Below are positions 14,634-21,301 of a stretch of 21,790 nt of DNA, in pieces. Positions within the stretch are counted from its first letter, which is position 1; each line of letters starts with the position of its first letter. A model generated the notes under the pieces. The model searched no databases and was not told where the DNA came from. It was given only the letters and a program-made list of their open reading frames with translations. The translations under genes and the position numbers were made by a program. The DNA is from a virus. The DNA lies in IMG/VR virus record IMGVR_UViG_3300032322_001855, positions 1-21,790 of that record. One strand, given 5' to 3'.

Positions 14634-15527
14634 TTAAGGCTTATCTTTGCCGAATAATGCAATCCATGTTTCGGCGTTTGGCTTTCCTGTTCTAAGTTCT
14701 CTAGGAAGATTAATAGATCTTTGATATCTCTTTAAATCTCTTTCTGGGAACTTCTGAACTCCAACTTTTTCTGGAACATATCTTAACACTCCAAGATCGT
14801 ACATTCTGCAAGCGACTCGCCAGGTAGCCTTATTTGCTGCATTAGCAACAATGGCTTTATCTGCGGCAGCGCGGGATGGAATTGTTTCATCCCATTGCTT
14901 ATTCTTAATACGATACTTTCGTGCTTCTGCTCTCCAGAAGTTTTGATCATAATATTGTCTAAGTGTATCGTTCTTACGATATCTGAATGGACCATAGTTC
15001 TTTTCGCCAAGAAATGGACCTGAGTCAGTCCAATCTCCGTGTGTAATAATACGAGATCCATCTTCAGGCCATTCATTGAGATCCCATAGCGCTGCAAGTG
15101 TTCTAGCAACTTGCTCTACTTGGTAGGAATTAATTGTCTTTCCTTTACCTGGATCATCAATTTCAATTCCCCAGGCTCTCCAATGAAGAACATTGCCAAC
15201 ACCAACACCTACTGCTGACCACGGACCACCGTCGCCACTATGGTAAGTCGCGCCTGCGCTAAGATACCAATTTGTTGACTTGTCTTTACCAACTAATTGA
15301 TTTGCTACTGCCATTGGAGCGTAGGCTGTGACTGCCCAATATAGTGATGGTGCCCCATTTCCCTCACGGGCGCTGGCGGTAGATGTATGATGAACTACAC
15401 ATGCTTGCATTCCATTAGACCAGGGATTACCCTTTTTGTCCCAATCCTTATAGAACTTGGCATCTACTCCATGATCTAGCAATGCTTTCTGAATCTCTTG
15501 AGAAGTTGGTTGCTTAACCATTTGCAT
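14634..15527 (-). CDS. Endolysin, N-acetylmuramoyl-L-alanine amidase (PGRP/Amidase_2-like)
   Basis: A 297-residue lytic enzyme that would cut the amide bond between MurNAc and L-Ala in peptidoglycan. The amidase domain spans about residues 35-190: VVHHTST (H46-H47) gives the first zinc ligand, ATYHSG and WGIEIDDPG are core strands, and IITHGDWTD contains the second His ligand (H163), with a nearby Asp probably the third. The C-terminal 80 residues (MYDLGVLRYVPEKVGVQKFP...) form a separate region, perhaps for wall binding, that I do not recognise. There are four possible ATGs; the one at 15527 is six bases after TAAGG and is preferred. There is no signal peptide, so release depends on the holin encoded upstream. 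Confidence 0.83.
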   Translation of the reverse strand: MQMVKQPTSQEIQKALLDHGVDAKFYKDWDKKGNPWSNGMQACVVHHTSTASAREGNGAPSLYWAVTAYAPMAVANQLVGKDKSTNWYLSAGATYHSGDGGPWSAVGVGVGNVLHWRAWGIEIDDPGKGKTINSYQVEQVARTLAALWDLNEWPEDGSRIITHGDWTDSGPFLGEKNYGPFRYRKNDTLRQYYDQNFWRAEARKYRIKNKQWDETIPSRAAADKAIVANAANKATWRVACRMYDLGVLRYVPEKVGVQKFPERDLKRYQRSINLPRELRTGKPNAETWIALFGKDKP

Positions 15528-15651
15528 CATCATCCTTATCTACAATTAATGATGGATCGATTGGCTCTTCTTCTGGAACAAAGTCGGCTGGTGGGTGATC
15601 TGTATACATATCTGCAAGATCTACTGCACCGCCATCATCGTAATTATTCAT
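15514..15651 (-). CDS. 45-residue acidic protein of the lysis cassette, function unknown
   Basis: A small gene whose ATG overlaps the holin stop (ATGA) and whose TAA overlaps the endolysin start region, so it is embedded between two lysis genes. The product begins MNNYDDGGAVDLADMYTDHP and continues with PADFVPEEEPIDPSLIV and a KDDDANG tail. About a third of its residues are Asp or Glu, and it lacks membrane segments and cysteines. The ribosome site is weak (AAGAAA), consistent with translational coupling. The tight overlaps on both sides argue that it is translated. A role in lysis timing or as a structural peptide is possible, but nothing in the sequence decides it. Confidence 0.6.
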   Translation of the reverse strand: MNNYDDGGAVDLADMYTDHPPADFVPEEEPIDPSLIVDKDDDANG

Positions 15652-15875
15652 TTTTTCTTAAATCCATATCTTGGATCGCTCTTATTAAGAGCGGTAACAA
15701 TTACTGGCAAAGTTGCAGCGAGTCCCGCTGCCAACCATGATTTCAAATCTGTAGCAGATACAGCAAAAAGGTCTGCTCCATCTGCAATGAATAGACCAAG
15801 TACTACGGTGACAAAAGAAACAACGTAGGAGCGTACTGCTCTTCCAAGGTCTGTATTATTAATCCAATTCCACAT
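15648..15875 (-). CDS. Holin, two membrane segments, r1t-like
   Basis: A 75-residue membrane protein with two hydrophobic segments, about residues 17-38 (SYVVSFVTVVLGLFIADGA) and 45-63 (SWLAAGLAATLPVIVTALN), and a basic C-terminal end (KSDPRYGFKKK). Size and topology fit class II holins such as those of phage r1t, which form lesions in the cytoplasmic membrane and release the endolysin. It lies two genes upstream of the amidase. It has a strong ribosome site (GGAGGT, four bases from ATG), preceded by a TGATATACT promoter at 15892-15900. This is the best-supported transcription start in the lysis region. Confidence 0.78.
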   Translation of the reverse strand: MWNWINNTDLGRAVRSYVVSFVTVVLGLFIADGADLFAVSATDLKSWLAAGLAATLPVIVTALNKSDPRYGFKKK

Positions 15876-15891
15876 TTTTACCTCCTATTTA

Positions 15892-15900
15892 AGTATATCA
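15892..15900 (-). promoter_or_regulatory. Extended -10 promoter (TGATATACT) for the lysis cassette
   Basis: TGATATACT lies in the 25-base gap between the oxygenase stop (15901) and the holin start, followed by TAAATA and the GGAGGT ribosome site. Together with three preceding bases it reads TAATGATATACT, identical over 12 bases to the element upstream of the glycosyltransferase gene. Confidence 0.6.
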
Positions 15901-16539
15901 TTAATCAACGATACTAGTAATCGTTCTATCAGAAACATTACCTTTTTTACCAAAAAATAAAACTAAAGTATCTCTAAGTCCCATCTCTACTAAATTTACA
16001 CTATGTGGATAGAAGTGGTCACCCTTAAATATTATAAGGTCGCCACACTTGGGCTTTATAGTTAAATCTTGTTCTGGGAAAACTAACTCCCCTCCCAAAT
16101 AGTCTACTCCATAGTCATTAAAATATAATAATGCCGAGTACTCTTGCTCCTCTGGTATTCCGTCTGGCCTATTAGGTTTACCGTCTAAAGTCGTAGAGTC
16201 AGAATGAAGACCATTCTGCGCTCCTGGAGCCATGACATGATAGGCAAACTGTACTAAATCTAACTTTTGTTGAAAAAAATCTTCTAGGTTATTTTTTATT
16301 TCTAATACTAGCCTGGTTACTTTCATGCTTAAATCTTTGTCAGAGAATCCATTAACAAACTGAAGTGGATTTTCTTCACTAAGCATGGACGCCTCTTTTG
16401 AATTCTTAAAACCAACTTTACTAGGAAATGTATTAACGCTGTATTCATTATTAGTAACAGTTTTTCTAAAGTAATTAGTTATGTATTCAGCGTCTTCTCT
16501 AGAAATAAAATTATTTATAATTTTTAACTGTTCAGTCAT
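15901..16539 (-). CDS. 2OG-Fe(II) oxygenase coupled to ribonucleotide reductase
   Basis: A 212-residue 2OG-Fe(II) oxygenase. Visible catalytic residues are H112-S-D114, distal H179 (FYPHSV) and R189 (LRDTLVLFF). The core LLYFNDYGVDYLGGELVFPEQ and KPKCGDLIIFKGDHFYPHSV is standard for P4H-like enzymes. It differs clearly from the four oxygenases at 2-4271 (an insertion in the NDYGVDYLGGE block, a shorter N-terminus). Its start overlaps the stop of the class II RNR (ATGA), so the two are translationally coupled. No substrate can be deduced; the coupling might be simply for co-expression at the time of DNA synthesis. Confidence 0.87.
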   Translation of the reverse strand: MTEQLKIINNFISREDAEYITNYFRKTVTNNEYSVNTFPSKVGFKNSKEASMLSEENPLQFVNGFSDKDLSMKVTRLVLEIKNNLEDFFQQKLDLVQFAYHVMAPGAQNGLHSDSTTLDGKPNRPDGIPEEQEYSALLYFNDYGVDYLGGELVFPEQDLTIKPKCGDLIIFKGDHFYPHSVNLVEMGLRDTLVLFFGKKGNVSDRTITSIVD

Positions 16540-18467
16540 GATATATCTACTATTTCACATCCAGTATCTGCGCTACAGGCAAGTTCTTGAGATCCCTTAG
16601 TGCCGTCTTCTGTTTCATAAAACACCATGTCAGACCAGCGAATATCCTTTGGCATCTTGGCAAGAAGTTCCTCATATTCTTCTTTTGTGGCATCTTGATA
16701 TGGCGCTTGCTTGTATGTATGATCTGAATATGGGAGGAATGAAATTCCAGAAACCTCATCAAAGTTCTTCCAGACCCATGCTCCAACATCCATCCACTCT
16801 TCTTCTTTTACAGAAACAGTAATTGATGGCTTATGCTCACACCATGCACGCTGATAAGTTAACCAAATATCTAAATGCTCTACCGCTGTAAGATCGTTAC
16901 GCAAAACTGCATCTTCTGGTGCTTTAATTGGAAATGAAAATACTGTTGTATCATTTGGCTTCATAACATCATCTTCTGCTGGAACTCCAGAATCAACGAG
17001 AAACTTAGTAAGTGGATCTTTCTTGTCCCCGCGAACTGTACGAATATAGTAATCATTGTGCCATGGATGCATTCCAGAAGATACACCAGTTAACTGAGAT
17101 ACTGTTCCAGAAGGCTTTACACATGTAATAGCGGCAGAAGGATTAATTCCTAAAAACTTTGACTCTTCAACATTAACCTTTACTGAATGTTCTCTAAGAT
17201 TATTTAATACCTGAGATAGTTTATCTAGACCTGATTGTCCTGACATTAATTTGTTTCCAAATTGTCCAGTTATTGAGACTCCAAGTAGTCTTTCTTCTTC
17301 AGTATTATCTTTCCATATTTTTCTAAGATACTTAAAATTAGTTAGTGTTGACTGCCAGGTTCCAAGAACAGTAGCCAGTTCTACTTTACGCATAAGTGTT
17401 TCTTCTGTGTCATCTTCTCGAACTACAACTTCTGATAAGTTACAGAACTGATAAGGACGTAAAATAATTTCAGAACATGGATTTGTACCATACCTGATCT
17501 CTGGATCTCTTCTTCCATATTTAGCAGCCTGTCCCTGAGCAGCACCAACATTGTAAATACCTCGCTCGCCAGACTTGCTTTCATAAAGATTTTTCCACTC
17601 TGACATAAAATCAGACATGCTTGGACGACCATAATAGGCAACAGAGTTATTTGAAAGTGCGCGTTGTGAATTATATTCCCACCATGCACCATGCTTTGCA
17701 CGCGCCATGTCATGATCATTAAGATCAGAAAGTGAAATCATAGCGGATCTACGAACACCTCCTACTACAACAACCTCTCCAATTTTGCACATAATGTCAT
17801 GTGCCTCTAAAGGTCTTAATCTTCTTCCTGATGCGCCCTTAATGATGTTTACACAGAAGTCAAATAATTGAACTAGTGGTTCTGGTCCTGAGGCCCGTCC
17901 TCCAAAAGTTTTAAGTCTTGCTCCTGCTGGCCTAACCTTAGAAACATCCCATGATGGAATTTGACCCTGCCACAATAATGCTAGCAATTCTCTTAGAGCC
18001 TTTGCCCACCCAGCCTTTGAATCTTCTACTATGATTGTAGTGTTAGTCTTCTCAAAGTGCTCGTTTACTATAGGAAGTTTATCGACATAGATGCTTTCTA
18101 CAGAAAACCCAACTCCAGTTCCACACATAAGAATGTACATAGCCTCATCAAACGATCTGAGGCTATCTACTGGTAGAAAAGAGCAATTATATCCAGCAAC
18201 ATGATCTCTTTCTAGCGCTGGGCCGGAAGTCATGATAGCCCTCATAGAAGGCATAACATTTCTAGAAAATACTGCTTGCCTTAACTCAGATAACAATTCT
18301 TCTGAAGGTTCGTATCCGTATTCATCTTTTAGATGAGATTTCATGTATGTGAAGTATCTATCTACTGTTTCACCCCATGTCTCGCGGCGATTTTCTTCAG
18401 AAAGCCATCTAGCATAACGGCTTAATGCAATAAAGTTCTCGTAATGATTATCAATACCTTGTGACAT
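16536..18467 (-). CDS. nrdJ: Class II (adenosylcobalamin-dependent) ribonucleoside-triphosphate reductase
   Basis: A 643-residue enzyme that would reduce ribonucleotides to deoxyribonucleotides for phage DNA synthesis using coenzyme B12, independent of oxygen. Evidence: GYNCSFLPV (C95) and FCNLSEVV (C342) are the substrate-reducing cysteine pair; YGTNPCSEIIL (C331, E333) is the thiyl-radical loop; MCGTGVGFSVE is a conserved core strand; AITCVKPSGTVSQLTGVSSGMHP is the phosphate-binding region; and ELACSADTGCEIVDIS at the C-terminus supplies the redox cysteines C631 and C637. No ATP-cone is visible, and the length fits monomeric RTPR-like enzymes common in phages. The start at 18467 has GGGAG six bases away; a TTG ten codons earlier is open but has no ribosome site. 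The gene looks intact. Confidence 0.93.
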   Translation of the reverse strand: MSQGIDNHYENFIALSRYARWLSEENRRETWGETVDRYFTYMKSHLKDEYGYEPSEELLSELRQAVFSRNVMPSMRAIMTSGPALERDHVAGYNCSFLPVDSLRSFDEAMYILMCGTGVGFSVESIYVDKLPIVNEHFEKTNTTIIVEDSKAGWAKALRELLALLWQGQIPSWDVSKVRPAGARLKTFGGRASGPEPLVQLFDFCVNIIKGASGRRLRPLEAHDIMCKIGEVVVVGGVRRSAMISLSDLNDHDMARAKHGAWWEYNSQRALSNNSVAYYGRPSMSDFMSEWKNLYESKSGERGIYNVGAAQGQAAKYGRRDPEIRYGTNPCSEIILRPYQFCNLSEVVVREDDTEETLMRKVELATVLGTWQSTLTNFKYLRKIWKDNTEEERLLGVSITGQFGNKLMSGQSGLDKLSQVLNNLREHSVKVNVEESKFLGINPSAAITCVKPSGTVSQLTGVSSGMHPWHNDYYIRTVRGDKKDPLTKFLVDSGVPAEDDVMKPNDTTVFSFPIKAPEDAVLRNDLTAVEHLDIWLTYQRAWCEHKPSITVSVKEEEWMDVGAWVWKNFDEVSGISFLPYSDHTYKQAPYQDATKEEYEELLAKMPKDIRWSDMVFYETEDGTKGSQELACSADTGCEIVDIS

Positions 18468-18480
18468 ATAATTCTCCCTG

Positions 18481-18495
18481 GCCCAACATGTGGGC
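18481..18495 (-). promoter_or_regulatory. Small hairpin in the leader of the RNR gene
   Basis: GCCCA at 18481-18485 pairs with TGGGC at 18491-18495 around a five-base loop, just upstream of the GGGAG ribosome site of the RNR gene. It is too short and lacks a U-run to be a confident terminator; it may be chance or a leader structure. Confidence 0.25.
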
Positions 18496-18534
18496 AATAA
18501 ATTTTAGATAATTTCTATACTATCATTAGTAGAA

Positions 18535-19551
18535 TCAAAAACCGCGAGTTTTAAAAATATTTTTTAATCTTTCTACTGTTGGTTCTGTCACACGATTCCA
18601 GTCATACTCCATATGCACATGAAATGAATTTTTGTAAGCCTGTTTACTGTAATTTTCGTAGTTTTCTAGTATATCCAACATACTATTCTCTACATCTTCC
18701 TGAGTAACATCATATACGTTACCTGGATGAATATTTTGGTATTCAGATAGACGAGATTCACATGGTATATCTAGAGTTATAAACTTTTTATACTCCGCCC
18801 AAGGTGAGGTAGTAGCAGTTGGCATACCAGTAGCAAGCGCCTGGAGGGGAATGAATCCAAATCCTTCTCCAGTTGTTGGGTAAATAAGAGCATTTGTCTT
18901 ATGGAAAAGTTCTACCATTGAATTATGACTGAGTGGTTGGGTAATAACTGTTACGTTTGGATACTTGCTATCTGGTCCACCCGCTATTGATCCATCTTCA
19001 TGAAAAATTCTTGTACTATTTATATTTGTACATTTAAGTATAAGTTGATAATCAGGATCTTTGCCGAATATTTTAGTAAACGCATCAACAACTAATTGAC
19101 CGTTCTTTCTGACTTGTGGCTCACCAACATGTAAAAATCTGAACACCTTATCTCTATTTCTTTTCTTAGGAGTCCATGACATGTCTATACCGTGCGGATA
19201 CACATGAATATCTTCTCTACCAGTAGTCTCTTTAAAAACATCTGCAGTCCAAGAAGAGGTGGCCCATAACTCGTCCACCTTTAGCATATTATTTATCCAT
19301 CCCTCGCGCAGTTCAGTAGATTCCCATGCTGTGTAACCAATTTTGTACTGATGATTAAAAAATCTATAATCGCTAGGAAACCCCATTGATATTCCAATGG
19401 GGGCAGAACTATCTGCTACATTACAGTTAAAACCCATCTTATCCAAGGTGAGCATTATCTGATATGCCGCGTGGCTATAACCAATAAGATCCTTACGATC
19501 ATCTTCAATTCTTTGCATATTTTCGGCGGCGGTGGAGAAGGATAATCTCAT
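18535..19551 (-). CDS. Glycosyltransferase, GT-B fold, GT4-like
   Basis: A 338-residue glycosyltransferase. The C-terminal nucleotide-sugar domain is clear: FRFLHVGEPQVRKNGQLVVD (about 138-157), VTVITQPLSHNSMVELF and ALIYPTTGEGFGFIPLQALA (221-240), then TGMPTATTSPWAEY. The usual E-x7-E motif appears as E229-x7-Q237, so the second Glu is replaced by Gln. The N-terminal half has GYSHAAYQIMLTLDKMGF and YKIGYTAWEST, plausible acceptor-side strands. No membrane segment or signal is visible. Possible roles are glycosylation of phage structural proteins, of modified DNA bases or of host surface polymer; context does not decide. The ATG has no ribosome site; TATACT ends six bases before it, suggesting a leaderless transcript. 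Confidence 0.83.
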   Translation of the reverse strand: MRLSFSTAAENMQRIEDDRKDLIGYSHAAYQIMLTLDKMGFNCNVADSSAPIGISMGFPSDYRFFNHQYKIGYTAWESTELREGWINNMLKVDELWATSSWTADVFKETTGREDIHVYPHGIDMSWTPKKRNRDKVFRFLHVGEPQVRKNGQLVVDAFTKIFGKDPDYQLILKCTNINSTRIFHEDGSIAGGPDSKYPNVTVITQPLSHNSMVELFHKTNALIYPTTGEGFGFIPLQALATGMPTATTSPWAEYKKFITLDIPCESRLSEYQNIHPGNVYDVTQEDVENSMLDILENYENYSKQAYKNSFHVHMEYDWNRVTEPTVERLKNIFKTRGF

Positions 19552-19557
19552 TGACTG

Positions 19558-19566
19558 AGTATATCA
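19558..19566 (-). promoter_or_regulatory. Extended -10 promoter (TGATATACT) for the leftward operon starting with the glycosyltransferase
   Basis: TGATATACT reads leftward, and six bases separate TATACT from the ATG, so the expected transcription start coincides with the start codon. A possible weak -35 (TGGACT) lies 17 bases upstream. It shares TAATGATATACT with the holin promoter. It occupies the divergent region between the leftward and rightward gene blocks. Confidence 0.55.
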
Positions 19567-19621
19567 TTACTGCACTAATGAGTCCATGTGCCACAGATCA
19601 CATCAGATAAATATGAGTTGT

Positions 19622-19629
19622 GATAAGAT
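19622..19629 (+). promoter_or_regulatory. Possible rightward -10 element in the divergent region
   Basis: The sequence at about 19621-19629 reads TGATAAGAT, i.e. TG plus one base plus TAAGAT, an extended -10-like element about 40 bases upstream of the first rightward gene. No -35 is evident. It is the best candidate in the roughly 115-base divergent gap but is weak. Confidence 0.3.
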
Positions 19630-19666
19630 CATATGTACAATTGCAATATATAAAGAAAGAAAGAAT

Positions 19667-19897
19667 ATGGATGATATAAGAATATTGAGTACATATTATC
19701 AATATAGTTTAAAAGATAAAGTACTACCAATTCGATGCGGTATCGATTCAGAGCATCCCATTCTAGTTCCTAATCTAAAGATTGATGATAACAATAACGA
19801 TATCATCTATCTTTACTGTATTGATTGTAATTTTAAGTTATATCCTGGTAGAGAGTTGCTTCAGAATATGGAAAAAGTGATAGAAGAAAATGAATAA
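19667..19897 (+). CDS. Small putative zinc-binding protein
   Basis: A 76-residue protein, first of the rightward block. It has VLPIRCGIDSEHPILVPNLK followed by IIYLYCIDCNFKLYPG. The single Cys and His of the first part (RCGxDSEH) with the CxxC of the second could form a zinc ribbon or knuckle, a pattern seen in small phage proteins of unknown role. I chose the ATG at 19667, with a weak AAGAAAGAA run upstream. In-frame ATGs at 19613 and 19586 would add up to 27 residues that look unlike the family. Its last eight bases overlap the next gene (ATGAATAA). Confidence 0.55.
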   Translation: MDDIRILSTYYQYSLKDKVLPIRCGIDSEHPILVPNLKIDDNNNDIIYLYCIDCNFKLYPGRELLQNMEKVIEENE

Positions 19898-20225
19898 CTT
19901 ATCATTTCAGGAAAATAACTTCTCATTTCAGCAATTAGAAATACTTAGCAGCGTCTTTATTAGCGAAAAGCATAGAGATAACTTTCTTCTTAATGTAGGA
20001 AAGGCTAATGCTACATCAGAAATAGAATGTTTCAATAATTATTTTGATATTGATAAGTGTTTAAATTTTAAATCATGGTCAGAAGACGATTTAGATAAGT
20101 TTGATTCAGTAATTTCTAATTTAGTAATTAAAAGATGGGTGTGGCCTGTAACTTTGAGGGCTTTAAATGCTAGTATGGCTTTAAATGAAGAAAGAGTAGG
20201 AGTAACAGGATCTCATCTCCTGTAG
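19890..20225 (+). CDS. Hypothetical protein
   Basis: A 111-residue protein that I do not recognise. It is likely mostly helical and soluble, with SWSEDDLDKFDSVISNLVIK in the middle and WPVTLRALNASMALNEERVG at the end. The N-terminus contains a seven-residue tandem repeat, NNLSFQE followed by NNFSFQQ, encoded by a 21-base duplication. It overlaps the upstream gene by eight bases and the downstream ThyX by one (TAGTG), so it is part of the same transcript. No motif suggests an activity. Confidence 0.6.
   Translation: MNNLSFQENNFSFQQLEILSSVFISEKHRDNFLLNVGKANATSEIECFNNYFDIDKCLNFKSWSEDDLDKFDSVISNLVIKRWVWPVTLRALNASMALNEERVGVTGSHLL
19893..19934 (+). repeat. 21-base tandem duplication at the start of a hypothetical gene
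   Basis: Two adjacent 21-base units (19893-19913 and 19914-19934) match at 19 of 21 positions. Each starts AATAACTT and includes TCATTTCAG. They encode NNLSFQE and NNFSFQQ. The high identity suggests a relatively recent event that kept the reading frame. Confidence 0.85.
20205..20223 (+). promoter_or_regulatory. Stem-loop at the ThyX translation start
   Basis: ACAGGA (20205-20210) pairs with TCCTGT (20218-20223) around a seven-base loop, ending two bases before the ThyX GTG. It would mask the only AGGA purine run near the start. It may modulate translation of thyX, or may be opened by ribosomes finishing the preceding gene; chance is not excluded. Confidence 0.3.
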
Positions 20226-20935
20226 TGATTGAAATGAAAAAAATTGATGTTCTTAATGTTGGGTATGTTGGACTAGTTTCAACTATGGGAAATGATTTAG
20301 AAGTTGCTAATGCTGCTAGAGTTTCCTTTGATAAAAGAAGTGAATTAGATATGACTGGTCTTTTGAAAAGTAAAGATAAGAAACTAATTGACTTTCTTTG
20401 GAAAGAAGAGCATACATCTCCATTCAGGCATTGCGTTCTTTCTTTTGAAATTTACGCGCCACTTATGGTAGCACGCCAACATTGGAAGTATGCTGTTGCC
20501 TCCACATTCGTAGACGATCAGAACGGATGGAATGAGTCGTCCCGCAGATACATCACAGAGGAACCCGCCTTCTATATCCCCACAGCGGGAGACTGGAGAA
20601 GTGCCCCTGAGAACTCTAAGCAGGGATCAGGAGAGCCAATTAATTACGGTCTAGGCATGGAACTCACCATGAGATTATTCAACACAATTGAGGCCGCAGA
20701 AGTAGAATACAACAATGCTCTGGAGATGGGTGTATGTGCAGAACAGGCTAGATTGTTCCTTCCTGCATATGGCATGTATGTGCGATACAGATGGACAACA
20801 TCACTTCATGGTGTTATGCATTTCTTGCAGCAGAGATTAGCCCACGACGCACAGAAAGAAATAACAGATTATGCTCTTGCAATGAAGTCGCTCGCAGGAG
20901 AAGCATTTCCCTATTCATTGAGTCTTGTCACATGA
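20225..20935 (+). CDS. thyX: Flavin-dependent thymidylate synthase
   Basis: A 236-residue ThyX, which makes dTMP from dUMP with FAD, NADPH and methylenetetrahydrofolate. Evidence: EEHTSPFRHCVLSFEIYAPL (FAD-binding region), MVARQHWKYAVAS followed by NESSRRY (the ThyX signature), AEQARLFLPAYGMY, and the C-terminal LHGVMHFLQQRLAHDAQKEI (dUMP-binding region). The canonical RHR-x7-S motif is altered: the HR is replaced by K-Y, and about nine residues (FVDDQNGW) are inserted before NESSRRY, a form I associate with actinophage ThyX. The GTG at 20225 overlaps the previous stop (TAGTG); an ATG at 20234 (MKKIDVL) is an alternative start. The last two-thirds are visibly richer in G+C than the first third. 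Confidence 0.92.
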   Translation: MIEMKKIDVLNVGYVGLVSTMGNDLEVANAARVSFDKRSELDMTGLLKSKDKKLIDFLWKEEHTSPFRHCVLSFEIYAPLMVARQHWKYAVASTFVDDQNGWNESSRRYITEEPAFYIPTAGDWRSAPENSKQGSGEPINYGLGMELTMRLFNTIEAAEVEYNNALEMGVCAEQARLFLPAYGMYVRYRWTTSLHGVMHFLQQRLAHDAQKEITDYALAMKSLAGEAFPYSLSLVT

Positions 20936-21117
20936 GAGCATGGATTGAAAATGATGATGATATTACGCCATATGTCGAAATTGACGTATATGAAGGCGGG
21001 GAAATGGTAGAAGCGACTGGCTTTCAAATGCGTCCATTACCATGGCGTATAGAATTAGATACTGATGATATACATGATGCTATCATTATAGAAGACGATG
21101 AGGAGCAAGATGACTGA
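20932..21117 (+). CDS. Small acidic hypothetical protein
   Basis: A 61-residue protein starting at the ATG that overlaps the ThyX stop (ATGA). It reads MRAWIENDDDITPYVEIDVY, then EGGEMVEATGFQMRPLPWRI and a very acidic tail (DTDDIHDAIIIEDDEEQDD). It looks like a single small beta-rich domain followed by a disordered acidic tail. Not recognised. Coupling to ThyX suggests co-expression only. Confidence 0.6.
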   Translation: MRAWIENDDDITPYVEIDVYEGGEMVEATGFQMRPLPWRIELDTDDIHDAIIIEDDEEQDD

Positions 21118-21301
21118 CGAACAGTTCGAAATTGTTCAAGAGTTGCTATCAGCAATATACATTCAACTAGCACGCAATTACGATATGCTGTGTATTAGTA
21201 CAAGTAATCAAGAGAAGATGCTTGAAATGTACAATAGACACAAAGAAGGAAAGGTCTTTGCTCCCGCCCCCGCTTTGATTATGGATGAAGATGAGCAGTA
21301 A
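21110..21301 (+). CDS. Small hypothetical protein
   Basis: A 63-residue protein, MTDEQFEIVQELLSAIYIQL then ARNYDMLCISTSNQEKMLEMY, probably a helical hairpin, with an acidic end (MDEDEQ). The ATG at 21110 has GAGGAG four bases upstream, a strong ribosome site, and overlaps the previous stop by eight bases; an ATG four codons earlier would destroy that spacing. Small helical proteins like this are common in phage early regions. Function unknown. Confidence 0.6.
   Translation: MTDEQFEIVQELLSAIYIQLARNYDMLCISTSNQEKMLEMYNRHKEGKVFAPAPALIMDEDEQ

Noticed and set aside
18468-18497. Ten-codon N-terminal extension of the RNR from TTG (MPTCWAREN)
   Set aside because: GGGAG is six bases upstream of the ATG at 18467 and lies inside the extension. 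The extension also covers the small hairpin.
20791-20931. Upstream part of the frame leading into the 61-residue acidic gene
   Set aside because: It lies within thyX in another frame; the ATG overlapping the ThyX stop (20932) is the natural coupled start.
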